In this document: piece after piece, positions 33,156-43,039 of the stretch | Layout: each line of letters begins with the position of its first letter | Position numbering within the stretch: the stretch's first letter is position 1 | Program-made: the position numbers and the translations under genes | Source: Immersiella caudata | Taxonomy: Eukaryota; Ascomycota; Sordariomycetes; Sordariales; Lasiosphaeriaceae | Direction: 5' to 3' | Assembly (NCBI GenBank): GCA_030512335.1 | Contig: JAULSU010000001.1 | Coordinates: 372,001 to 436,000, forward strand | DNA length: 64,000 nt | The notes under the pieces: model-generated | Told to the model about the DNA's origin: nothing | The model's database searches: none | Seen by the model: the letters and a program-made list of their open reading frames with translations, nothing else

Positions 33156-34219
33156 ATGGACGACCCGGCGGACGATCCTTGTTGGAGCTGGCCGCACTGG
33201 AAGTTTGGGTTGAAGAGGAACGACCTCTTCACCAAGCTGCATGATCAGTACAATACCGTTCCCTCGGCCATCCAGGACCCGCAGGCCTTCCATCATGATG
33301 TTTACGAGCTCTCCCAAAAGGCCACCTCCACTGATGATTTCCACCGCCTCCTCCAGGACCGCAAGGACCAACGCCTCCGCGAGCTGAACGAGTCTCTCGA
33401 GTCGGCCGCCTTCGAGATCATCGCCAACCCTTCCCTCATCGGCACCGAACAGTGGCAGCACGCTGCCCAACTCTTCCGCACGAAGTCGCTGGACTCGCTG
33501 GTCCGTTACTTTGCTTCGTATCTTCCCGCGGAGCACCCGTGGCACCAGCCTATCCGCTCTCTCTCCGGATCCGAGACGAGTAGTACTGTCGATTCTGTCC
33601 CCAACTCGAACGATTCTGTATTTGATGATGGACCTCTCATGACCGACGAGCCTTTTGAAATGGAGATGGCGACCCCGTACGAGCCGTACGACGCGTACGA
33701 GCTTCCCCCGTCGCCTCGCTCGATGACGACGTGTTCGGAAGCATCAGCCCCCTCGCCCATGGATCTCCCTCACCATGACTACGATATCAACACAATGACC
33801 CCTCCTCGATCGATGTCGTACTCTGAATCCGAGCCCGATCTCAACGAAGAGGAGACATCACAGCCCTGGAAGGCCGACTCGGCGGCTACGTCGGTGTCGG
33901 CCGACTTTGACGCTGTTGACAAAGTAATCACCCCAACAAGCGCAGAAGCGCCTGAAGTAGAATCGGCGTCTCTGTTCTCGACGGCTGAAGCCATCGAGTC
34001 CGAGACACCGACCCCCAAACCTGAGCGCCAGGCGGCGTCTTTCTTCGAACCGAAGCCATCGCTACCACACCGACGACACCGAAGTACTTCACCATCACGA
34101 CCCCTACCACTCTCGAGGTGCGAGTCTGGGGTTCTAGAGTCGCGCCGCGACCCAAGAAACACCTCGCTGCACTCACCGAGACTGAGGCGGATGGAATGTA
34201 TGGCAGTACGGAGGAGTAG
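33156..34219 (+). CDS. Unknown low-complexity protein with an apparent one-base frameshift
   Basis: The ATG at 33156 opens MDDPADDPCWSWPHWKFGL and a folded, helical N-terminus (ELSQKATSTDDFHRLLQDRK). An acidic Ser/Pro/Glu-rich middle follows. At about 34047-34049 the good frame ends: the +1 frame continues TEAIATTPTTPKYFTITTPT, then LEVRVWGSRVAPRPKKHLAA, and stops at 34217-34219. The original frame beyond this point is Arg-rich junk to 34313. One extra A at GAACC would fuse both parts into about 354 residues. No GT..AG intron of usable size does this. The gene is either mutated or the consensus lost a base. The family is not recognised. Confidence 0.6.
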
Positions 34220-34922
34220 AAGGATTCGTGGTGACCCTGTATCATGCATTCGAAAACCATCACCTGATGGCAGGAGTTCAAGGCCTAGAGGCCGGAAGAG
34301 GGGAGACTTATAGCATCGGCATGGCGTTTTGGATATTTGGTGGACGGGAAACCGATACCCCTGTACATATGTCGATATGACTGTACATACTACCTGCTTT
34401 TTCGTAATGATGGTAAATTCTGGATCTGGATATGATGTTGCTCTTGGTATTTTGGTGTTTGGTGATTGCGGACTTTGCCAGTGCAAAGGCCGATGTTCGG
34501 TGTACCCCGCACGAATGCGTGAGGCTATTCCCAAGTGGAGAGCCCCGCTCTTCTCACCGCTCCCTCTTCATCGTCATCACCCGGCACCCCATTAACATCA
34601 GTTGCTCACGCCGTTCCGATCTTCCTCAATTTTGAACACTAATGTCTAATTCTGCATCAACAGGATGGCTCATTTCGAGCCGTTAACAGCAGGCGTCGAG
34701 AGTGCGAGGCCAATACAACCATCCTCGACTTCAAAATTTTAGAACACGGTAAGTTGGCAGGCAGTCTTGACATTGATACTCTTCTCGAAGATACCCAATT
34801 CGAATTCCAAAGCTGTTACATTATGACCATAACAGATCCGATCTCCCCCATGGTGACCCCCGTGTTTCTCGACCCCCAAACACCTCAACCTCCGTACCAT
34901 CACGTACATGTCGGCAACGCCC
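34220..34922. other. Intergenic between convergent genes
   Basis: No supported gene. The short plus-strand frame at 34754-34984 overlaps the 3' exon of the SH3-like gene and has no signature. Confidence 0.45.
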
Positions 34923-35350
34923 CTATACCCACAAGTCAATTCCCCGTTGATGCAACCTCACAAAGAAACGGCCTCGTAGCTTGAACTCACTCTTACATCC
35001 CAAATCCGTCCACCGAATCGACAACCAGCAGTCCCAGCTGGGAACATATCCCCAAGCCCTAGCTCCGTTAGTTAAACGTGTCCCCCAGCTGTAGTCTTAA
35101 CTCACTTCTCCGCGTCGATGGGTTCTCCGTCGGTGATGCACTCTATACCCAAGCGCTGCTCTGGCTGTGCGGTCCGGACGATGGAGTAGCCCCTGCTAGG
35201 CCCCGCGCGGCAGTTCACGACGGCTTGGCTGTTGATGCTGCATGTTTTGAGGGCGGCGCGAGCGCTCAAGTTGGGGGTGAGGGGGCTGGTGGAGGCGAGG
35301 AGGGGGAGACTGAGGGCGGAGAGGGTCGAGAGGAGGATGGAGAGCTTCAT
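34923..35350 (-). CDS. Small secreted SH3-like protein
   Basis: Exon 1 is 35106-35350 and exon 2 is 34923-35058, giving 126 residues. The 47-base intron (GTGAGT, branch CTAAC, CTAG) restores a longer protein where an unspliced reading would stop at once. The start is the inner ATG at 35350, which gives a good signal peptide (MKLSILLSTLSALSLPLLAS). The mature part contains VVNCRAGPSRGYSIV, the bacterial-type SH3 signature (N-x-R-x-GPS-x-x-Y), then IECITDGEPID, and after the junction AWGYVPSWDCWLSIRWTDLGC. These small SH3-like secreted proteins are common in fungi and may bind wall material. The last 20 residues are uncertain. Confidence 0.65.
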
Positions 35351-36882
35351 GGTCAAGTTGGTAGTGGTTTGTGTAGAGCAATTTACATCCAAAATTGAGA
35401 GTAAAAGGGTCTGGAAAAGTCAAATATGGAGGCATCGCATGAAGACATCTTGGTTTCCTGCGTATTATATGGCTGCAACTCCTGCGGTCGAAAAAGGGGG
35501 AATATCTCTTCGCTTATGCATCACTCTACAACGTAAGTTACCATAATCTCCTCAGCTGAGTCTTGAGCAAATCGTCACATCAGATTGGACAGTCTCAGTG
35601 GCGAGGTTTTATGGCGAGTTTTGAGAGCTCTTTCGGTATTCCCGGTCTGTCAAATAGCCGGTTGAAGGAGAGCCACTCATCAACAGACTCAAAGTCCCGG
35701 CTAAAGGACTTCGTAAATGGAAATGTTGAGGTTACATTTAGATATTGTGCCGTTTTGCAGTAGATATCGTGAGTTCAAGATCGAGAAGTCCAGTAAGTTA
35801 TTAGGTAGTACGATGCTCCGAGTCATGAATCCACTTGAAGTTATAGATGTGCTCCGAGCCCCTGATGTTAACGGTATTTTGCTTGACTCTTCGTTACCGA
35901 ACTTGGAACAGAGACCTCTGCACGTAAAGGTACCCAACGAAAATGTTATCGAGCTACCTAGTACGACAAACCATAGTGAAGATGGAAATTAGATCTCAAA
36001 ATTCCCTACCCCAAAGCGCCACATCCCAGGATGCTTTCAGGCACATGCAAGTAGGCAGGCAGACATCATGGGAACAGGCTGGTGCAGTCGTCCGGTCTCC
36101 AGGTTCTACTCACACGAAGGGATCTGAGGCCCACGCCACAAATCCTTCCCAAACACGCGGACCCGTCTGGGGACTGGAGTCATGCATCTGGAATTTGTTT
36201 GGGTAGTCAACGTGATCTGATGTGCCCTCAGCTAGCGACTGGACTAGATGCCATCTTCGCATCACAGGCCGCTGCCATCAATTGATTCTCGCTACCAAGC
36301 TGGCACTCTTCAACTGCAACAAATCCAAGTCTGGGGGAAAATCCGAGAAGAATAACATTGAATATGCATAATGATTCTGAACTTGCCACCATGGATGATA
36401 CTAGATAGTGAAGCAAAGCCCCTTAGATATCTGTATGCATGGTGAGCTGTCAGAGGATTCCGGGCCCGTTAACAGCTGCACAGCAAATTTTGGCCTCCAA
36501 TATGTTAGTGCCCACAGGTTCTCCCTCTGCAAGGGCTGTCCCTGGCCGCGACTGCGCAGCCCAACGTCAAACTAACGCCAACTCCCTAGTGCTGAGGCTT
36601 GCGCGCACAGCTCCTACTAAAAATGTCTTGCACAGCAATGCGCCGGCGTAGGGCTTTGCGAAGCTAAATCCCATGGGACTCGAGACTCAACACCATGGGT
36701 GACCTTGAAGACTCCAACAATATGAGGACATATATATCTTGAGTCTGGGTGTTCTCTGGATGTCTCAGAAGTCATTCAGTTTATCCAACCCATTCGTCTC
36801 GACATTGGGGATTCAAGCCGAGTTCTCACCTTCAACGCTTTTCCTGCCAAGTTACTACTTGTAAAGAACCAACTTGAACACC
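35351..36882. other. Intergenic, 1.5 kb
   Basis: Lower GC than the neighbours. The plus-strand frame 35717-35992 (91 codons) has no recognisable feature. The last 150 bases are the promoter and leader of the metalloprotease, with an AT-rich TATATATA near 36730. Confidence 0.45.
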
Positions 36883-37901
36883 ATGTTTCTTCTCAGGTTG
36901 GCCGCTCTGCTGCTGGCCAGCTCCGTATCCGCACACGTCGTTCGATATCCGAATCCCCAAGACGCCCAGCCCACCTCCTCAAGTGCGAAGAGCTGGTGCG
37001 GAAACGCTCACTGGAAAGATCCCAAGCACCTCATGGTGCGACGTGGACAAGATCATTTCCGAAATGCCTCTCAACAAGCCTTTACCAACTCATCGTCCAT
37101 CGTCATCGAAACCTACGTTCATATCGTGAACAACTCGAGCAGGGTAGAAGACGGCTACGTCTCAGTATGTCACCTCCCCTCCGACTCCCCACTCCGCATG
37201 TCACTAAACAACCCTCCCCTCCCCTCCCAGAACCAAACCATCGCAGACCAGTTAACCGTGATGAACGCTCGCTTCTCCCCCAGCCGCATCGCATTCAGCC
37301 TCAAGGGCATCACCCGAGCCATCAACGGGCGCTGGGCCGTCGCCCCCAACGAGACCGATGACCTCGCGATGCGGAAAACGCTCCGAACGGGCGACTATAA
37401 GGCCCTAAACCTCTACATCCAAGCTGACGCGGGCGAGGGCCTACTTGGCGAGTGCTACTACCCTGACAACGTGGAGCCCAACAGCGACGACTTCTTCCGT
37501 GACGGGTGCAAGATCAAGGCCGCCACGCTCCCCGGCGGCGCGGATGCCGGAAATAACCGCGGCATCACCACGGTCCACGAGGTCGGCCACTGGTTCGGCT
37601 TGATGCACACCTTCGAGGGCGGATGCGAAGGGAACGGCGACTTCGTCGACGATACGCCCGCCGAGAAGGAGGCCACCTATCAGTGCACCGTTGGACTCGA
37701 CACTTGTCCCGACCAGCCGGGCTTGGACTCAATCCACAACTACATGGCGTATACCAATGAGTGAGTTGCTTTGACCGTGCATTGATCGAGATCATATGCT
37801 GATGCTAGTGCAGTGACTGCATAGACGAATTGGGCGAATTCACCCCTGGACAAATTGCCCGGATGCACGCTCAGTGGAGCGAGTTTCGTGACAAGACGTA
37901 G
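36883..37901 (+). CDS. Secreted M43 (pappalysin-like) metalloprotease, MEP1 family
   Basis: Three exons: 36883-37164, 37231-37760 and 37814-37901, giving 299 residues. Signal peptide LRLAALLLASSVSA. The zinc motif HEVGHWFGLMH (HExxHxxGxxH) lies at about residue 212, with the Met-turn YMAYT about 60 residues later. The C-terminus DDCIDELGEFTPGQIARMHA fits the family. The first intron is in frame (66 bases), so an unspliced form is also open. The second intron (GTGAGT..GCAG) is required to reach the conserved C-terminus. The protein has N-glycosylation sites and probable disulphide cysteines. Such enzymes cleave host or environmental proteins outside the cell. Confidence 0.9.
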
Positions 37902-38785
37902 ATGATGGTATGAGAAGGGGTGTTGAGAGGTGTTTGAAGATTGCATAGTATGGTAGCCTGTTCTTTGGCGGCATTTGCATTGGGTTGGCGTTCGGCTCGT
38001 CTATATGGTGGCTGTATCGAGATTGTGTAGATACAGCGGCGACAGTAATCGATGTTTCCCTGCAACCTGGCCGGCTCTGTTTGCTGCGGTGCTCCATCTT
38101 CGGCTGGTCAAGTCAGACCGCAGGCTGTCGCGATGATCTGGTCGAATGATGTCATTGTGGTTACCTAGCCGCTAGGCCAGTTCAAATCGCATTGTCAAAC
38201 AGATAAAACAAGCAAAAGAGAGACTTGTGAGGGAAGGATACTGATCGGTCGAAAACACCGCAGTCGCAAAAGTTGGACAGAGACATCGCGGTTTGCAGGC
38301 AGGACGCCGACGGGATGGCTACCATCGGCTCGGGACCCATTTTGGCCCTACCGAGGATGGATAACAGTAGCCTTCGTATGGCACTCGGAAGATGCGTGGT
38401 GCCTGATGAACAGTTTCATCCGTGCACTTGCAAATTAGGCGCGAGGGCGTGTTGCGGGCAATCACCGCCCCCGCCGCGTCCAAGAGCTGCTAACTGATAA
38501 CGCCGATGACGGCGAAGCATTGCCCCTGGTGAGTTATGTCGTCACGATGTTGAGATTTCGCGATCCGCTTGCCCCCCCACAATTGCCGCGGACAAGCACA
38601 CCCGGCAGCTCAGGCAGTGGCCCAGCGGCCCTGATAATAACCCACGCTAAGTTTCTTCAACCCGCTGCATGCGCTTGCTTGCCCCATTGACTTCTCCTCT
38701 TGCTGCACCCCTCATCCCAATTGACCCCTCAGTTTGACATCTTCAACTTTTCCACCAAGCACAACGACTGCAAAACCCTTTCATC
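37902..38785. other. Intergenic, 884 bases
   Basis: 3' flank of the protease and promoter of the aldo-keto reductase. No gene is supported. Confidence 0.5.
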
Positions 38786-39952
38786 ATGTCGGGCAATCCA
38801 GTTGTGGCGAGCGCCTATGACCCCAAGGACATGAAGTTCCGCTACCTGGGGAACACTGGTTTGCAGGTCTCGGTCTTCTCCCTTGGCGGCTGGCTCACAT
38901 ACGGCGGGACACAAAAGGGATCGATTGTGAAGGAGATCTTGCAGACGGCCTGGGACTATGGCATCGTACGTTGATCGTGGGGTGCGTCGCTCTGCCATGT
39001 GCTGACAATTCCTCTAGCAAACATTCGACACTGCCGAGACGTACGCTAATGGCGCTTCCGAGGTCGAGATGGGCGCGGCGCTGAAGGAGCTGGGCTGGCC
39101 CCGCGACGAGTATGTGCTCACCACCAAGGTGTTCTTTGGCACAGGTACGACCTCCTACCTCCGGATATGAACGGCGGGATGGCTGATGATAGCGCAGGTC
39201 GCAAAGAGCCGAATACGCGTGGCTTGAGCCGTAAGCACATCGTCGAGGGCCTGAAGTCGTCGTTGAAGCGCCTCGACCAGCCGTATGTCGATATCGTTTT
39301 TGCGCACCGCCCCGACCCTGCTACCCCCATGCTCGAGATCGTCGAGGCTTTTACTCAGGTTATCCGCAACCTGAACCTGGCCTACTACTGGGGAACCAGC
39401 GAGTGGAGCGCTGTCCAAATCACCGAGGCCGTCCAGCTGGCCGAGAAGCACAACCTCATCGCCCCCGTTGTCGAGCAGCCGCAGTACAACGCCTTCCACC
39501 GCGAGCGCTTCGAGGTCGAGTACGCCCCGCTGTTCAGGCAGTACGGGTATGGCACTACCATCTGGTCTCCGCTGGCCAGCGGCTTGTTGACTGGCAAGTA
39601 CAACGAAGGCATCCCTGAAGATTCGCGATTTGCCACCAACCCGGCATTCTTCGAGAACACGGTCAAGCAGCTCAAGTCTCCTGAGGGACAGGCCAAGATT
39701 GAGAAGGTCCGCAAGCTCACGGCCATTGCGGAGCGCTTGGGCGCCAGCGTCACCCATCTCTCGCTTGCGTGGGCCGCCAGCAACCCCAACGTCAGCACTG
39801 TTATCCTTGGTGCCACTAAGATCGATCAAATCCACGACAACCTAAAGGCACTCGCCCTCATTGACAAGTTGACCCCCGACATCCTCAAGGAGATCGAGGA
39901 GGTGTTGGACAACAAGCCGGCTGGCCCGAACACTTTCGGACGCAACAGGTAA
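38786..39952 (+). CDS. Aldo-keto reductase, voltage-gated K+ channel beta-subunit type
   Basis: Three exons: 38786-38965, 39018-39144 and 39198-39952, giving 353 residues. The introns are 52 and 53 bases. The fold markers are in order: FRYLGNTGLQVSVFSLGGW, then FDTAETYANGASEVEMGAAL with the catalytic Asp and Tyr, the catalytic Lys in LTTKVFFG, and YVDIVFAHRPDPATPM with the His of the tetrad. AYYWGTSEWSA and PVVEQPQYNAF follow, then the NADPH-binding VSTVILGATK. The end EEVLDNKPAGP is typical of Kv-beta-like reductases. It reduces aldehydes with NADPH; in fungi the channel partner is usually unknown. The start is well supported by an A-rich context. Confidence 0.92.
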
Positions 39953-41370
39953 GGCAGAAGGGCAGTTTCTGCATTGGCTAGGACCGCAAAAGATGCGTGA
40001 ATCCATGGGCCACACTCTGTTCATACCGTGTTGTACATAGGCAGCAAAAGATAGAGCTCATATGTGGGTCACAACGAATCAGTCAAGGCTCAACTCGACC
40101 AGCTGACGGAGGTACTGATCGACCCAATCCTCCGAAGCCCATGGCATCGTGCCCCTTGTGTATCATCGTTTCGAATGTGTGCCCGCGAGCGACCAGCATC
40201 AGATAGAGGACTGACTTCCGGAAGCTCTTGAGGCGGCGTCATATGGCGAGGACTCCTAGGTCCCTCATCGACAGTGGCCGCGAGCGCGGCGCGGTAGTCG
40301 ACGTCGCAGTCATATGCTCGCGCTGGTAGGTCTATGGATAACGTCGCAGTCGGTTCGAGGTCTCGGCGCCAGGTCGGAGCCAGGTCGGCGTCTCGTGGAG
40401 ACTGGATCGAGGAGTCAGTTCGCTCGGCCGCCACCTTCCATTGCACGAGTCTGTCAGCGGCAGGTCAAATAGGGTGCAGAGGCTTGCGAACGTCAATCCA
40501 CGCCGGCTCGGGCCATTATCGGGCAGCAAATGGACGCGCTATCGTCGATACGGCTCGTCCACGATGCGAAACTCATGGAGTCGTCGATGGCAAGACGTTG
40601 AGACGTTGAGTGCTGACCGGACTGGCGAGAACGAGGAAACCTTGAGCAGCTGGCTGTGTGGAAAGCTTTGCGGGCCGAGCTGCGCTTCTGATTGGGCTAG
40701 CGGCTTGGCAGCCGTTGGTTATTGGCACATCGGCGCAACCATTGATTGGGTGCCTGAGGCTGCTTGGTTCTCGCGAGGATGGATGATGGGAGAGCAGCTT
40801 GGACGCATCTTGGCCATCGAATGTCGGCAAGCAGTGCAGATATTCGTGTCGTAATTTGTTTGCTCGCGCCTAGTTGCTACTGCACCGGTGCTTTTCTGCC
40901 ACTTTGTGAGGCTCCCCGCCGCTCGGCCCAATGACCCCTCCACCCCGCGCTGGTGGAGCCCACGCCCGTCGAATGCCGGCCTCTTGGAGTTCGAGCTCAC
41001 CGTTGGACACTGGCTCGCTCTCAAGGGCAAAACAGGTTTAGTTTCTATTCTACAAACATGATCGGTCAACGGTGTCACTCAGGGCTCTTAGACGCCGCGC
41101 CGTTGTGCTACAGCTGCCGTCACATTCCCAGCCGGAGCCTACTGAGCTGCCCGATTCAGCGACGTCGCTGATCCGCCTGTACGGGCTCGCCAACTGGGTC
41201 CGAGTTAGCTCGCATCTATCAAGGCGCGCCCAGCGCCTTTCAATGCTACGCAACTGCGATCTGCAGGGCGCGATACTCCACTTCGCCGTTGGAGGGCCAG
41301 CAGCTAAAAGTAAGACGGGACCCCGCGATCGCTGTGAGGGTGTCAGACATTACCAACAGAGTAGCGTGCA
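39953..41370. other. Intergenic with degraded coding-like segments
   Basis: On the minus strand three frames between 40090 and 40600 each contain coding-like stretches: AYDCDVDYRAALAATVDEGP; YLMLVARGHTFETMIHKGHD; and MPWASEDWVDQYLRQLVEL followed by a stop. They do not join with canonical introns. This looks like an old inactivated gene of unknown family. The remainder is the promoter of the GST gene. Confidence 0.35.
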
Positions 41371-42257
41371 ATGGCTTCAGACGAGATCGTCCTGTTTGAT
41401 ATCCCCACGCGGGCGCCGAGGACTACTTGGTCTCTCAACACTTGGAAGAGTGAGCAGACTTGGTCTCAGCGGGGATTCACGACTGACGCAGACAGCTCGG
41501 CTACTCCTTGCTTACAAGGGTCTTGACTTCAAGACAGAATGGGTGAGTGCCCCCATCCTGCGACCACTCTAGGCCGTTTACTTACCCCATCCCTGGTTGA
41601 ATACCCCGAGATCAAGCCTCGTCTCGAGGGCCAGCACGTCTTTCTCCAACCACCCAAACAAGCCCCTATTCTAACCCACCCTCCAGCATCACACCCCCCT
41701 GGAAAGAACCAATCTACACCGTACCTACGGTCCGCTTCCCCGACGGAACCTACATAATGGACAGCCGACGCATCGCAGAAGCCATCGACGAGCGCTACCC
41801 CAGCCCGCCGATCCAGCTGGAATCGAAATACTACGCCTGGTTCGAGAAGAACTACTCCGCACTCATGACAGATCTGCAAGGCGTGTACATGCCTCTCATC
41901 CCCGCGCGCCTGCTCAACGAAGCGAGCGTGCCGTACTGGTACGAGACGCGCAGCGAGGATGTAGGCATGCCGCTTGATCAACTGGCCAAAGAGCAGGGAG
42001 GGCATGTGGCGTGGGGACTTGTGGAGCCGTTGTTGAAGGAGGTGGTGGGGATGTTGAAGGAGAATGGAGATGGGCCGTTCTTTCTGGGGAAGGAGGTGAG
42101 CTATGCGGATTTTTGGTGGGCTGGGTTCTTGCTGTTTGTGAAGCGGATTGGGGAGGATTTGTGGGAGGAGTTGATGAGGCGGAGTGGGGGGAATGCGAAG
42201 GCGCATGAAGAGTTGTTGGAGGCGGTTAGGGCTTGGTCAGAGAGGAATGATCACTGA
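41371..42257 (+). CDS. Glutathione S-transferase, fungal Ure2p/UstS-like
   Basis: Exons 41371-41449 and 41496-41542 are clear (introns GTGAGC..ACAG, then GTGAGT) and give VLFDIPTRAPRTTWSLNTWK joined to TRLLLAYKGLDFKTEW, the usual thioredoxin-fold start. The last exon (from about 41687) encodes ITPPWKEPIYTVPTVRF, DGTYIMDSRRIAEAIDERYP and a helical GST C-domain ending at 42257. Between them the conserved VEYPEIKPRLEGQ (41596-41634) is in a phase that no AG acceptor supports. The canonical acceptor at 41571-41572 gives an open but unconserved exon. The total would be about 260 residues. The family is firm; the middle exon is unresolved. Confidence 0.75.
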
Positions 42258-42549
42258 GGCGGGACGGCGGTTGATGAGGAAGAGGGTGTTGTCGGCTGAG
42301 GTGGTGGAGGGGCAGATGGCGCCCACTGGCAGCCGGACTAAATGCTACTGGGCGCCTGTTACATTGCTGTGAATAACCAATCGCGAGCCAATGTTCATCG
42401 TAAACCATGATCCTGAGGGTAGTGGAGTGCAGCTTCGGTAGATCCAGCCCAGCAGGTCATGCTCAGATTTCCACCAAACTTTCGCTCCTGAAGCCCTGGC
42501 GCTCCACCTGCCAAAACACATCCCACACTTCTCCATTTTATCAAAATAA

Positions 42550-42666
42550 GACGAGATGGCCGAGCGGTCTAAGGCGCTACGTTAAGGAGTTCCTTACTAA
42601 CATCATGATTCATGATTCATGATTCCGTAGTCCTAAAGGGCGTGGGTTCGAATCCCACTCTCGTCA
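42550..42666 (+). tRNA. tRNA-Leu (anticodon AAG) with intron
   Basis: The acceptor stem GACGAGA (42550-42556) pairs with TCTCGTC (42659-42665), and the discriminator A is at 42666. The D arm GGCCGAGCGGTCTAAGGC and the T arm GTGGGTTCGAATCCCAC are canonical. The anticodon stem CTACG (42577-42581) pairs with CGTAG (42626-42630). The anticodon AAG is at 42584-42586. The intron of about 37 bases (42588-42624) lies one base after the anticodon, as in all eukaryotic nuclear tRNAs. A long variable arm fits leucine tRNAs. The intron holds three near-perfect copies of CATGATT. Confidence 0.93.
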
Positions 42667-43039
42667 TACACATCTCCCCTTCGCTCAGAGGTCTTTTTGC
42701 GCCTCGTCAACTATCTCACAATCCCACATTGCTGTCCTTTTGCAGTCAGTTTGCCGTCCTCTGGCCAGGGTCGGACGAATCACTGCTGCACCTCCGTTGG
42801 TTTCGGGGTAACCTAGAACCCAGACATGGGAGCAACATAATCGAGCAGTTGCCGCGCCCATTATATCTTCCACATCCAGAGTTGACTAGAGCCTCGCCAC
42901 GCTCTCCTGGGTCAAGAATGGTCCCCGCCGGACGCAGATCGCCTTCTTGCTCATTCATTCGACATGAGGCAATCCATTGGGGACCGAATTCCTGTTCCCA
43001 TCATTGGGGAAGCCCGATCTGCCAGCAGAGCGAACGTGC
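42667..43039. other. Intergenic, 373 bases
   Basis: Between the tRNA and the 3' end of the NLR gene. No feature is seen. Confidence 0.5.
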
